The notes below the pieces were generated by a model that had not been told where the DNA came from, ran no database searches, and saw nothing but the letters and a program-made list of their open reading frames with translations. 64,000 bases of DNA from Spirodela intermedia (lineage: Eukaryota > Streptophyta > Magnoliopsida > Alismatales > Araceae), in contig LR746267.1 in assembly GCA_902729315.2 (NCBI GenBank), forward strand, positions 8,062,424 to 8,126,423, in the 5' to 3' direction. Position 1 is the stretch's first letter. Every line of letters starts with the position of its first letter. This document shows, in pieces, positions 45,513-57,729 of this stretch. A program made the translations under genes and the position numbers.

Positions 45513-45515
<3 letters not shown>

Positions 45516-45562
45516 GAGGCAGAAAGAAAGAGGGAGGGGAAGGGAGAGAGACAGGTCTAGCT

Positions 45563-46195
45563 ATGGCGTCGTCTTCGAGCTCGCCATGCGCGGCGTGCAA
45601 ATTCCTGCGGCGAAAGTGCGTCCCCGGCTGCGTCTTCGCACCCTACTTCCCGCAGGACGAGTCGGCGAGGTTCGTAAACGTGCACCGAGTGTTCGGAGCC
45701 AGCAACGTGGCCAAGATCCTGAACGACCTCCCGCCGGCTGGCCGGCGGGACGCCGTGACTTCCCTCTGTTTCGAGGCCGAGGTGCAGCTCCAGGACCCCG
45801 TCCACGGGTGCCTGGGGTACATCCTGACCCTCCAGCACCAGCTACAGGAAATACAACAGACCAATGCTGTGATCAAGAGGGAGATCCAAGCTCTCCATCC
45901 TCAGGCGAGCTTAGATGGGATAACCCTGCCGCCGATGCCGACGGCGCTGGAGCCGTCGTACCATCACCCGATGCAGATCACAGAGCAACAGGATGTGCTC
46001 CAAGGCGGCGACCAACATCAACATCAGCATCAAAATCTCGGTGCCCATCCCCACCAGCAACTCGACACAATGAGGTATAACGAGGGAATAATGAACTCTG
46101 GAGGGGGCCCGCCTACGGTGCTGGCTCTGGCTCCGCAGCAGTTCCACAGCCCCACAAATCATCACCCTTACTATCAAGATCAGAGGCAGAATTAA
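45563..46195 (+). CDS. LOB-domain (LBD) transcription factor, class I-like
   Basis: Plant-specific DNA-binding regulator of organ boundaries and lateral organ growth. Single exon, 210 residues, start at 45563. The upstream in-frame stretch through the GA-rich leader is not homologous to LBD proteins, and the same ATG context occurs in the copies. Residues 9-23 form CAACKFLRRKCVPGC (C-x2-C-x6-C-x3-C). FGASNVAKIL begins at 44. LQDPVHGCLGY lies at 76-86, and a leucine-rich zipper-like stretch follows to about residue 97. The C-terminus is His/Gln-rich. CFEAEVQLQDP differs from the commoner YEA-AR-RDPVYGC, but all four Cys and the DP-GC motif are intact. This is the only copy of the three without lesions; the duplicates at 22435 and 26315 are broken. 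Exact LBD number not assigned. Confidence 0.9.
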   Translation: MASSSSSPCAACKFLRRKCVPGCVFAPYFPQDESARFVNVHRVFGASNVAKILNDLPPAGRRDAVTSLCFEAEVQLQDPVHGCLGYILTLQHQLQEIQQTNAVIKREIQALHPQASLDGITLPPMPTALEPSYHHPMQITEQQDVLQGGDQHQHQHQNLGAHPHQQLDTMRYNEGIMNSGGGPPTVLALAPQQFHSPTNHHPYYQDQRQN

Positions 46196-47010
46196 CAACG
46201 TTCTTCTCCTCCAACCGGGATGCTTTGAGATGAACATGATTTATTTTCTTTCACGAGTAGGGACTTTTTGTGATGATATTCCGATCCTATGATAGATTAT
46301 GCACCAAGGAATACAGGTTCTTGGCATCCTAATTGTCTTCCTGGTAATATTGTGACTACGGTTATGATACTACTTAGTATGGTTGCTTATTGATCTTAAT
46401 TTCTCAACATCAATCATTTCCAACGTTGAAACACTCCCTAACACGTCTCATTAGTGTTGAAAGCACAATTTCTTCTGCGTCCTATACGTCGTGATCTAGG
46501 CATTGTTGATGGATCAAAACCATGCCCGTTCAAACTAATTTGTCACCAAGGATGCACCATTCAGTCGCAAACCTCTTCAGCTAGGAGATATTAAAGCACA
46601 TCATTATCCATTCACCTTCCGAGCACAGCTTGGATTCGTCAAGTCCAGTTAACCTTGAGCTGCCAATTTGCTCATTGTTAAGCATGGTTGCACCTCTTGC
46701 CTAGAAGGGATCCTGCATGCTACAATTGTTCATCTCATTAGGGTTTCCTTATTGTTATCTGGTTGAATTTTGTAAGTTTTACAAGACGTGACATGTTTGG
46801 GTACCTGTTGTAAGCGATGTCATTGAATCATCACGCTCTTTTTTAAGGAAATTTCTATATGCCGCAGGGCTGACGCTCATCCTTGTTGTTTCATGAGACA
46901 TTTAACGCAACATGTAGGAGGAAGAGCTTCTACACACGTCCGTCTTTCAAGGAGTTGACATCCATCTCTAAAATGTTTTAAAAGGAGCACTCGCCTTGAT
47001 CCTCTACATT
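46196..47010. other. LBD 3' flank shared by copies
   Basis: 46196-46650 recurs, in the orientation of each copy, at 23041-23400, 25886-26314 and 17015-17850. I see no gene in 46650-47010. Confidence 0.6.
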
Positions 47011-48375
47011 CCGTTTTCCTGACTTGCACGCAATTCGTAAACATTGTGGTCCATATTCTTTTCCAATAAGTATAGTTTGATCTTTAAAACTTATACTTAT
47101 TCATCTATTAGCGCACTTCCGTATTTCATCCGACGATGGCTTTCATTATTTCATACACTTTCTCTAAACAAGCAAAGGAAACTAAAAAGACTAGATGCTT
47201 ATGCCGTCCCCACAGTTCGGAAAATTTATTGCTCAACCTAGCAAAAAGTTTAAATATATTTAGCACCAATGTTGATACATAGAAAGATAACTAAGTCGGC
47301 CTTTCATCGATTATGCTTCATTGAAATTATCATCCATGTTTTCCACAATACAACTCAAGAGTCTCGTCCCTCCTCGATTTCGCGTGTGTGCTGTCAACTA
47401 AAAGCAGACACTCACTACTAAACTTCAAGATGATGGCTCTCTGGACGTGTCAAAGACTAATGGCTCATCTCGAGCAAGCATTCAATCCATCAGATATCTC
47501 TCAAACTTGACGATTCAAGCCACCAAATGTCTCCAATGCTTCTCGTATCGTCATCTTTGATGAAGCAGTCTGCAGGGACGTGGCCGTTTCCTGCGGTGCC
47601 ATGATATTCATCGACACAAACGTTAAAAGTACTTGAAGAATCACAAAATACAGGATGTGCCTATATATCCCCACTTCAGCGCCGCCTGCGGTCTCTGCAG
47701 AAAGAGATTTCTCGCGCCAGGACTCAGCTGGAAGCATCATACGCTATCAACAACTTATGATGACAGATACATATTCACTGTTAAAGATGTAAAGCTGACA
47801 ATGGCTTCATTGACTTGGATAAAGAAAGCTATTGGCTCATCTCATGCGACCATTGTGATATTAGTGCAGTATTCAAACCAGATATCTTCTCTGAAACCTG
47901 GAGATTCACACCATCAGACGTTTCCAACGCTTCTCGCATAGTCATCTTAATGAAAAACTAGCTGTGTACACCAACCTCCCATATTTCGAGATCTGTCAAT
48001 TGCCGACTTCTGGGTAGTCATCTTGGTTTTCGATCAAGCATTTGGATTGAATAATCCCCTGAGCCCGACGCTGGTGCAGATGACGTCGATTGGAAGAAAT
48101 ATCTGTTCCTCATTTCTTCCTCAACGTATTCGTCCCCGACACTTGGAGCAGTTCTTGGGCTCTCAATGTCAGCTACTATAAGCGTTCCTGACTTGGGCAC
48201 CTCTTTTCCCACTAGGGCTATAAATAGGGTCCCCTTACAAGGCAACCGCGGTCTTAGATACCACTTCTTTGAAGTCATTTTTCTGAACCTTGGCTCCGGT
48301 TTGAACCCCCTGCGCTCATTTTTCAGTTCTACCTTGCATTCACATACGCTAATAAGCTACCATACTCGGCCATTT
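47011..48375. repeat. Short dispersed and tandem repeats
   Basis: 47015-47045 and 47572-47640 together match 36228-36330 at the POL5 flank, with about 527 bases (47045-47572) present only here. 47445-47570 and 47840-47965 are diverged tandem copies of one another (landmarks GGCTCATCTC, CAACGCTTCTCG-like and GTCATCTT). A TATAAATAG on the plus strand at 48219-48227 resembles a promoter, but no gene follows it. Minus frames (47501-47740, 48018-48278) have no recognised family. Confidence 0.6.
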
Positions 48376-48736
48376 TTGCATTTTCCTCAGTGGCCTGAAT
48401 GGCATCTAAAGGTTCATCCTCGAGTCCACTTTCGATCACAAAGAAGCTCGTCAAGCTTTGAGCTGGAAGCACTCGGCCAGAGCAGGTGAAAGATCTTGAG
48501 ATCAACTACTCCCTTGACTGTGTTTCTCTGCGTGATGCGTTCCAATCCGCAATCGTTGCGCTTTGCAAGGGTTAAATATGATTGCAGCAAGGCCGATTAT
48601 CATCATCATTCCTAACCCAAATCACCAAACCACCATGAGCTCTTTGTAGAGAGACTTCCATTTAATGAATATTTTCCATAGTATTGGAAGGAGAAGCAGC
48701 AGAATATCTTTACACCAAAATGCTTCCGATCATGGG
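48376..48736 (-). pseudogene. Fragment of a POL5-like exon
   Basis: The minus strand aligns with 32212-32635 inside exon 5 of the POL5-like gene: CATGATCGGAAGCATTT, then TCTACAAAGAGCTCATGG, GGAATGATGATGAT, ACCTGCTCTGGCCGAGTGCT and GAAAGTGGACTCG all recur in order. About 45 bases around parent 32294-32334 and other small pieces are deleted, and the frame is broken. Homology ends at about 48376 and 48736. Only exon sequence is involved, so a DNA copy and a processed copy cannot be told apart. Confidence 0.88.
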
Positions 48737-49122
48737 ATATGCTTCCCATGCCAGCCATGAAGCTACTGACTAGTATGGCGGTCACCGCCCTCTCCCACCA
48801 GCCCCTGTTTAGTCGACAATAGCCAGCCTCAATAAGCGGGGTGGATGTCCTGATCAAACTGGGTCCGCCGCGTCGTTGCTCATACTTCTTTGAAGATAGC
48901 TAATGTTATGAGGAGCTACAGGTAGCACTGAAGGCCTCTCTCTCTCTCTCTCTCTCTGCCCTCATTGAGACACTTAGAGTAATAAGCATATATAAATATG
49001 TATCAGATAATGGAACATCCGAGTTCAAAATAAAAGATGAGAGATGCCCAACCCTCGCCTTGATTGCTACCCAAAGAAGCCCCCCCCCCCCCGCCTTTGA
49101 AAGAATGAACAGAAACAATGCC
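48737..49122 (-). other. 3' UTR region of the carrier gene, with (CT)n and C13
   Basis: Holds a (CT)n run at 48936-48958 and a run of 13 C at 49080-49092, both within the likely 3' UTR of the minus-strand carrier gene. No gene otherwise. Confidence 0.6.
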
Positions 49123-52100
49123 TCAGCGTTGACTTCTGGCCAGGCCGAGCAGGCTCCGGGTCTTCTCGTAGACAACGAACGTTATCGAGGCGGCGGGGGC
49201 GTTCTTCAGCAGGGTGGATGTGATCCCCTTGTAGAATCCTCGAACACCCTCAAACCTGCATCACCCATACATATCCGATCCTTAATCCGGTCAAACATCC
49301 CAAATTGGACCGGATCCCGACCTGGAATCATGGAGAAGCCATACATACATACATATATATATATATGGACATACATAATGACCACTTTTTAATTAAAAAA
49401 ATCCCCATGGGTTGAGAATTAAGGGATGGATGATCCCACCTGAAGGTTTCCTTCAGGACATGCCAGCTGCCTGAATACTTGGGAGAGCCGTCGAGTCTGG
49501 GTCTTTGCTGCACAGGATTTTGAAAGAAGGTCAGGTTTTTTCGACTAAAAATGGAAGCTAATGAGAAGAAGTGGGTGGTGGGTTGGTTGTCCACCTGCAA
49601 GCGTGACCGAATGACCTGAAACACCAATAATTTGAAGGTCATTTATGGTAGAATGACATAAATCAGGGGTTGCCTAAGATGATCTGTAGATCAGTCATGA
49701 CACTTTCAAAACTCTAGCGGTACCTGATATGGGTAAGTGATCATGATAGCGGCGACTTTTGAAGAAGCTCCGAGAACAGCATAATCGAATGAGTTCTGCG
49801 CAGGAGGGAACAACAGAGAAAGTATGAGACGTTGGAAGTCAACGAAGAGGAGACGTTGGAAGAGGTAGACATGAGATGGGAAAGAGCTTTTTTGTCAGTG
49901 GTCGGAGAAAAAATTACTAAAAACCACATAAGATCAAATATCATGGGTAGGAGATATTAAATGATATGAAAAGAGTCAAGTGGAGGATACAAATCGGAGA
50001 AATCGGTCAGATATTAGACCGCGATATTCTATAAAAATGCGTCAAGGACATTTCTACGATAAAACAAAGAAAACCATCCATCATTGTTCAGACTCATCAC
50101 AGTAACGGCTAATTTTCACCATTTCCTTCTTTTCTTTTCTTTTCCTAGGGAAGCCAAGGAGTTCAAAAAATGAGACCGAAAGCACCCATCAAACTCCAAG
50201 CAGAATCGGCAGATGTGGAGTTCAACTCAAAGACGCAAAGAAATAAGTGAAATTTCCAGGGTTTAATCTTTCTTTTTTTATTCACTGTAGAAAATACAGA
50301 AATAGTAGGGTCTCTAATTTTACAGACACCAAGAGTAACATTACTGAAGGTAGGAACAAGATAAGCATGTTAGCAAAGTCAATACCAGCAATTCATCACC
50401 ATGTTGACTCATCCTCTCCTTATGACTCTTAAAGTGGATGGAGATTTTACGGAGCTCCTCATACACAGTAAAGTGAATGGCACCGTGAGAAACCTGAGAC
50501 AGACAATTGGAAACAGATAACATACTGATCAACAATGGAACGCATAGTAATAGCCCATGATTTTAAAGCATGAAAAGAGTTATATTGATATCTAACCAGA
50601 AATAAGAAAAAATTAAAATTCAATTCAATTAAATTAATTCTTCAGCAGTTTTTCATTCACTTCTGTCGATAGCATGAATTGATGCAATCTCTAAGAAAGC
50701 CCATCATAGTAAATATCACTGTCTCAAGCATCATTCGGTCACAAAAAAAGGCTACTTTCTCATTCCTCCAGTAAAATAAACCAATGAGAAAACTGAACAC
50801 TGAAAGAAAGATGGGTTTAACTTACAGCATATTCAGAAAATGTTTATGCAAGAAATTATGTCTCCTTGTCATGCTACAATCTACAAACTCAGAAGAAAAT
50901 AACTAAAACTCAAAGGAAGTCCATGAATGCTCGCATATCATTTCTTATAGTCGATAATATATCCACAATCAACACAGAGCCATGAACCTGAAGAGAAACT
51001 CTTGTTATGACAGTTTTCTGGTAATTAGCATGGTAGTTAGATTGACAAAAACTACGAATGTCACCAAATGTCTGGAGCTGTTGTCTCTAGAGTCAGGCCA
51101 TCGACGACAAGGTAGGGTTTTCCTAACAGCTAGCGAGCTGACAAAACTAAACGCGAATATGTCATCTCCATCACACTTTCCACACTCATGTTGATTAGAC
51201 AGCACAACGTAAGATTCTGTAGATATCAATGATTCATACCCAGATTATAGAATTGATGGTCTTCTAATTTACCAAAGAAGTGAGGATTAAATGAAGATCA
51301 CTGGAAATACAGAGGGATTGTAAGGAACATGTCGAATAATTGTACATAGATTGGAGGGGAAAAGATAAATCCATCAAACTTTATGTTTTCGAGAATAGCA
51401 GAGGTTTATGAATGGCCCCGGAAAAAGTACATTCGAATTCCTGATCTCGAATTTAACATCAAGAATATTATAACACAAAATCATAGTTGGATAGAAACAT
51501 AGATGAAACTTTGACTGTCAACAACATGCCTTATTGTTTGATACGACTTAAATGATGGCACCATGGTAGGAAGGGAATAGGCAACACCCATGAATATCAT
51601 CCCTAAGAATTCAGAGGAGACAATTGACAAATACATCAACAGCCCACAGAGGATGAAACATGGTAAATTATCAGTGATCCTCACCAGCAAAAGTGCAGGC
51701 CCAATTCCTTTGTAAAGTCCCCGGAATCCTTCCTCTTTCTGAATAGTTCTCAAAGCATCTGAAAGTAAAAAAAAAGAACACATTAAAGGAAAAGGTCAAC
51801 TGCATGCGTTATGAACTTAAGAAAACAATTCGGATGAAATATGTTAACGGCACTGTAACAATGGAAATTTGTAAACATTTTGGCAATAAGCAGTAGACAA
51901 ATTTCCACTAGCAGTTGAATCTTCAAATATCTACCAAGATGATATCTGAAATCATATATTTTAATCTGCATCAGGTACCCCAGAAACTGCATATGGATAG
52001 GATAACTAACACAACTACAAACCGACTGTCGTCTTCATCCAAAGCCAGTAGCTAAAACGGGTCTGAAAACACAGGTTTTGCTTTATAGTTAATAATATTT

Positions 52101-53099
52101 AATTTAGGTAACTAACCATAGAATCCAGAATATGGTCGACTTTGATGAACAGGGGTCTGAAGTTGCAGTCTTGTTTTCACCAGCCAGACAGGATTTGTGA
52201 ATAAGCATACCTGAAATGTCCTTCAATCAACATTGTGCACACCAGTAAATAAAACCACAGCAAGAAGTATAAGAAAAGTTCGTAAGAGTTTACATGATAA
52301 TGACATCCAAATTGTATTTCCCTACAATGTATGAATTGCAGAAAGTTCAGAATGTCATCTTGTCTTACTTCAAATATAATTGTCAGCTTTCATTCTTAAA
52401 TATCCAATAGGTGTTTGATTAGAAGTTTTCACCGGTCAAGTGAATCCTGGCAGTCAGGTTCGATTTTAGTGCAGACATGGTCAACCGGGATGTAACACAC
52501 ACCCGATTGAAATCCCCTTGGGTTAGATTGGGGTCTTGTTCTTTGTATCAGCCAAATTCTGGTCCCGGTTCATTGCAGGTAGGACTAAGAACCTCCTCCA
52601 GCCTTGTGATACTAACAAGTTAATTGGCTAGTGATGCATTCACAAATTAAATCAAATATTATCAAGTACGATAGTGGAAACATGATAATATTTGTTGAAA
52701 GAGAAAAAATCATCAGAAACTAACGATACTCCTAGGCGTTCAAATTTGGCTATAACTTGGAATGATCTTTATCTGCACATCGTTCTGCATTAACTTCATG
52801 AATAACATTTCCCAAAATACTTTATTTCTTTCATGGTGTTCCCCCCTTACTAGCTACAACCGTTCAATCTTGAATTGGTCATATATAATTGATGGAGACC
52901 ACGTTCCCTTATGAAACAGAGATTCTAACTTCTCCAGACCGCCTTTTGTCTGATATCGATACACCAATTGGCAATGCTATGTACATAGCATCAATGATAG
53001 GTGATAAGAGGAATCTCATTTTTTCCTGTGAAACAAAACTCCTCTTGAAGGCATCCATGTCTCCCCGTGCAGTCAAGATAAACATAAGCGAGAGAGGGA

Positions 53100-53157
<58 letters not shown>

Positions 53158-56100
53158 ATGATATCAAAAGTGGCTATAATCCAGACACCAAGGATTTTGC
53201 GAGCCTGGAACTTTCCATCTTTTCTCTGATTTCTTTGTTTTCCAACCTGAAACTCAACACGAGCACACCCTGCTAAACACTTCTTTTGGAAACTTCCCTT
53301 CAGCTGAGCTTTGGATACTTCCCATGGGTGATTTTTTTTATCCATGAATACATCAATCATAATTCATCGAGTGGAACTAGAATAGCTAAGATTTGCTCCA
53401 ATTTCAAGGGTGATTGTATCTAGAGGTAAGAAAAATAAACGTATATGTGGTCAAACTAATGAAAAGTTTGTTTAAACATGATGATTTTAAGTGTTGCATT
53501 GAGACAACTGGTCTCTATTTCTTGCCAATCTGGTGGGTTGGGCTCGTTCATATGTGTTTATTATTAGGATTATGTATTCAGAGCGAAAGGGGACAATTTT
53601 TCAGACAAGTCAAGATCATAAATAGAAAAGGATTTTACCTTGTTCAGACCTAGTCAAGCATAAATGCCCATAATTAGCTGTTCCCCCACTTACAAAACTC
53701 TCAAACCTCCTGTAGCGGAATGATAAGCGATAGTAATCATGCACTTTGTGGTAACTTGTATTTGTGTGGAACAACTTACAAATGTAATTTGCGGTAATCA
53801 TGCACTGCTTTTAGAAATAAGTTAAAATATCTTATTTCATCATTTCACATGCATATATATGCATGAATAATAATAAAGAAACAATAATAATAGAGATGTT
53901 TCAATTGCCCCTGAAGACAAGTCATTGTCAGGAAACTCACTTAGGCTACTCACCAAAGTACTTGCTTCAGCAGCAGAAAGAAGATGATGTCCAGGGCTGA
54001 GCTGATCACTACTCCCTTTAGAATATCGCTGCTTTATTTTGTTATAGCTATGAATCCGATTTGATAGTCATATTGAAAACAAGCGCTGTGAGGTAAGTGC
54101 ATTACATGCAGATCTTATTAAAAACAAGCTAAATTAAAACAAGCATATAAGGTAATATAAATTTGGGATGAGCAAGAGGATGAAAGAGTTCAAGAAAATA
54201 TGCAGAAACATGTGTGGATAACAATTTCCCATTAAAATTCCAAAAGAAACCTCAGATCTCATCTTCAAATGGAAAATGATGACACAAATAAAAGCAGCAA
54301 CAGGACAAAGGAAATAAGAAAATAGTTTCAAATACTTTCAAAACATGCAATGTTTAATTGAACACTTTTTGTGCTGTTATAGACTCCTAGCACAGTTCAG
54401 CGTTTCAGGTTACGAGGATAGAAACCAACGGATGAGGTCTCCATCTTCAGCGGTATGAAAGGTCAGTCATCCGATTTGATACAAAATCTGAAATCCATCT
54501 TCACACAGTATAAAACTGGTTGATCTATTCATCTTTATCGTGTTCTCCTGCAATATACTAGAGAGCTAAAGATGAATAGATCATGTGTAGCCAAAGACGT
54601 ACGGAGGAAAAAATCTCAGATAGTTTGTTCTTTACTAGATCATGCCTAGTGAAGAACACTAGGCAGCCATCTATGTTTCCCAAGAAAATATCATGCTTGC
54701 TGGCACTTATAAAGCAAAAGGTCATGTTTTTCTATTAGAACCATAGGTTTACTGGTGAAAACAATGAAGAATCGATATTATCCATAAATTGGATGGAAAT
54801 ATCTGGGCTGATGGGAAATTAAAATATTTCCTCGCACAGGTAATGGATGCGCGACACAAGAAACTACCACTATTTTCATATATATTTACTTTGCATCCAA
54901 AAAATAGCAAGCAGAAAATGTGTACTGATGCAGATAATATCAGCAGTCATGGAACATTCATGTGTTTGGTTTAGAATTTCACGTGAATTTCAGACGTCAT
55001 CCTATTTTTTGAGGGTTGCGGGAAACATTCCATTAATGAGACAAAGCACAAGTGGGTTAATGAGGCTCGCTTAGGACATCCGAATACAATCATAGGTTTT
55101 ACTGAGACAATACATGTACGTCTACTTTTCTTTCTAAAACATAATGGATCACCTTAAGAAAATTAAATTACACTTGCCACAGGATGCCTCTGAAAGTTCT
55201 GTCGTAAACATTAACATCACGAATATATTCCACACAATCTCAAAGCAAATATTCAATTCAAGGTACAACACAAAAAAATAACTATGGTAAAGACATAGCA
55301 CTCACAAAAAGAAGTATAGAGCCCAAGAGACAGTCGATCCAACGACTGCAGGACTGAAGCCTGAATAAAGCCCTCTTAGACCCTGAAATGATAACCCATA
55401 AGGAAGCAAAACATAAACGTCACTTTAAAAGCATCAAATAAAAAAAATTTGAGAACAAATTACTCATTCAAAAATGAATAGTGTTTTCATCTGAAATTAT
55501 GGAGGCTAGAAGGAAAGTTCGAGTGTAGCAACCATGCAGATGGTGCTGAACAAGAAATTAAAAAAATAAGGAGTTTTCTGTGACCCTTACATTTGAATAC
55601 TATTCCTATTTCATATTTCCACGCAGTTTAGCCAAATACACCAACAGCATAAGCAGAAAGCTTTTTTTCTGGATGCATAATCAAAAGACACTACATTGGA
55701 ACAGATTAAGAAAAAATTGAACTGTGGTTCAGCACAGACAGCTCACACGGTTTCCCACTAATTAAGTTACTCTGTCTTTGAGCATGCACCTTTGTTAAGT
55801 AATCCAAGCATTGTAGAGATGGTTTCTACAACAATGAGTCTTTGCAAAGGATCAGTTGTCTGTCTCATCACAGGGTGGAAAACACGTTAACCTACTCTGT
55901 GTTGAGAGCTCCAACTCAAGTAGGCAGGTTGATGGGCATCACTGTGGACCAGTGAGGTATAAACATCCATATTTCAACACCTAATGTCGTTAGCTTAGCC
56001 CAATGTACGACCAAACCAGCCCAATTTCCATTTCTCCCAGGCATTACATGCTAACGAAAAATATCGACTCTTCTCAATTCTACAAGGTTATAAAAAAAAA

Positions 56101-56858
56101 TTATTTACAGAAGAAAGTGGTGTGGGATGCTGTACACTCATTAAAGAATTTGACAAATATAAAATCGGTTATGTAGCATTCCATATCATGGAGATCAGAT
56201 ACGATTGGATTGCTATAAACGTCCCTTATGCGTTATGAATTTGCAATAATCATTTAGGTGTAACTTTCTATATATTTGAATAAACTTTTTTTTTCAGATC
56301 ATGCATCCTTGACATGATGAAGAACGTGATTAGCAGATGATTCAGATAGAACAGGTAGTTATCGAATTTTTAGCCTTCCCAAAAGGGATACAATCTCTAG
56401 CCGCAACTAGGAACTCTCATCTACCATACGCAGGATATTCTATTGATATCCTCACTGAAGCATATTTCATCAATAAACATCACAACAACAGACGCAGCAT
56501 TTGAAAAAACTGAGACTAGAAGCTGGTCCGGAAAATGGGACAAACCTCTGCCCGAGCGATGGTGTAGAGAGCGTGACCTGTGTTCCTATAAGACGGGAGA
56601 TTGGAGAGCCTGCCGTCATTGACTGCGCCCATTAACACATGCAAGGTTCAAAAGGATTCAGTCACGACCAAAAAAACCACAAAATTGGACGATCAAAAGG
56701 GCATACGAGAGAGAGAGAGAGAGAGAGAGACCTTGGAACCTTGTGCGTACGACGTCGAGAGGATGAAGAGCTGCGACGGTGGCGAACCCGGCGACTGCTC
56801 CAGCTGCGGCGTTCTCCCACTCCCATCCCGACGAAGGCCCAGGGCCTGAGCCCCGCAT
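49123..56858 (-). CDS. FOLT1: Mitochondrial-carrier family protein, folate transporter type
   Basis: Six-helix carrier of the SLC25 family; plant FOLT1 imports folate into chloroplasts. Exons on the minus strand: 56732-56858, 56546-56622, 55306-55382, 53954-54047, 52117-52210, 51685-51758, 50386-50493, 49724-49795, 49595-49615, 49440-49507 and 49123-49255. They sum to 945 bases in frame (314 residues, family about 310). The three carrier repeats show HPLDVVRTRFQ, NPVWLVKTRLQLQ (the P-x-W signature of folate/pyrimidine/FAD carriers) and YPYQVIRSRLQ. Other matches are WEWENAAAGAVAGFATVAAL at the N-terminus, VGSTVSWALYFF, RTIQKEEGFRGLYKGI, SHGAIHFTVYEELRKI and FEGVRGFYKGI. Exon 49595-49615 is a 21-base microexon. 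The ATG at 56858 was chosen because homology begins just after it; an upstream in-frame ATG at 56975 would add 39 residues. The exon 1 donor abuts a (CT)n tract. Folate is the best substrate guess from the family match; FAD is a possible alternative. Confidence 0.92.
53104..53154. repeat. (GA)n microsatellite in a FOLT1 intron
   Basis: A pure GA run of about 51 bases in the intron between exons 52117-52210 and 53954-54047. Confidence 0.97.
56707..56730. repeat. (GA)n tract abutting the FOLT1 exon 1 splice donor
   Basis: On the sense strand the exon ends CCAAG at 56732 and the intron starts GTCTCTCT, so positions +3 onward of the donor are microsatellite. An alternative GTATGC donor at the far end of the tract (56706) would add 25 bases and break the frame. 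Confidence 0.9.
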
Positions 56859-57312
56859 GCCCTCCCCCTCCCCTCTGTCTGGCTCACCTTCCTCTCTGCG
56901 CACGACCTCTCCAGTTCGAATCAGAGCTTCTGAAACTGCTCCGACAGCAAGAAGAGGCAGAATCCGATAACTCATTCTGACCGATAACCCATTAAGGATC
57001 TGATAACCGATATTGAACCCGATATTTGATCAAAGGTTGACCAGAGAAACCGTCAAATCGCCTTTATTGACCGTCCGATGTAGGAACCTTCATCCGTATC
57101 AAATAGTCTTCGGTTGGATTATCATGACCGTCGAATCCGAGGAACCAGTTCTTCTCCATCTCCGCTGGTCTCCAGATGCCACTTGGTCCTCTTTGAACCG
57201 TAGCCCGTCGCTTTTTATTTTTGAAGAAATAATTTATTACGGGCATACCCTTTATTGGGCCAAAAGGGTCCAAAAAAGACAACTCTTGGGCCCACGAGAA
57301 GGAATTAATGGA

Positions 57313-57540
57313 CTTTTGACCTTCGAGAGGTCTCTAGGGCTCTCTCTGTGCTCGCTCCTCCCGTTGACCCAGAAAAGCGACGGAGGAGAAGACTTTGGAC
57401 CGGGTTTCTATCTATTTTCTCTCTCCACGGGCTTACCAATAAAAGCGTGGGAGAAGACTTGGGACCTTTGAAAGGCTCTAGGGTTGTTTCTCTCGATTTT
57501 CTCTCTCCTCCTCCGGTTTACCTATAAAAGCGAGGGCTTC
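57313..57540 (+). promoter_or_regulatory. Promoter with degenerate tandem repeats and a TATA box
   Basis: Upstream of the small gene at 57730, a unit of about 70-85 bases recurs three times. Each carries an A-rich core then GCG: AGAAAAGCG at 57371, AATAAAAGCG at 57439 and CTATAAAAGCG at 57522. Two units continue GAGAAGACTT-GGACC. Only the last core is a good TATA box (TATAAAAG, 57523-57530), about 200 bases before the ATG. FOLT1 diverges to the left. Confidence 0.65.
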
Positions 57541-57729
57541 TCCTCCGAGAGACTCAGATCCACGGCCCGCCTCGCATGGCCTCTCTCTGGGACGTCTTCT
57601 AAGCACCGTACCTCATCTCCTCCTTCCTTCTCTTCTTCTCCTCCTCCCTCTCCTCTTCCGCCCTCCCTCTCTCTGTGCAGCAGAGATTATCCCAGTTGGG
57701 AGAGAGGAAGGGAGTGGGAGAGGGGAAAC

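Noticed and set aside
48219-48227. TATAAATAG as a gene promoter on the plus strand
   Set aside because: A good match in isolation, but no recognisable gene follows and the DNA is repetitive and partly a POL5 pseudogene on the other strand.
56859-56975. FOLT1 start at the upstream ATG (56975)
   Set aside because: It is open in frame, but the extra 39 residues have no counterpart in the family; it cannot be excluded as an organelle-targeting extension.
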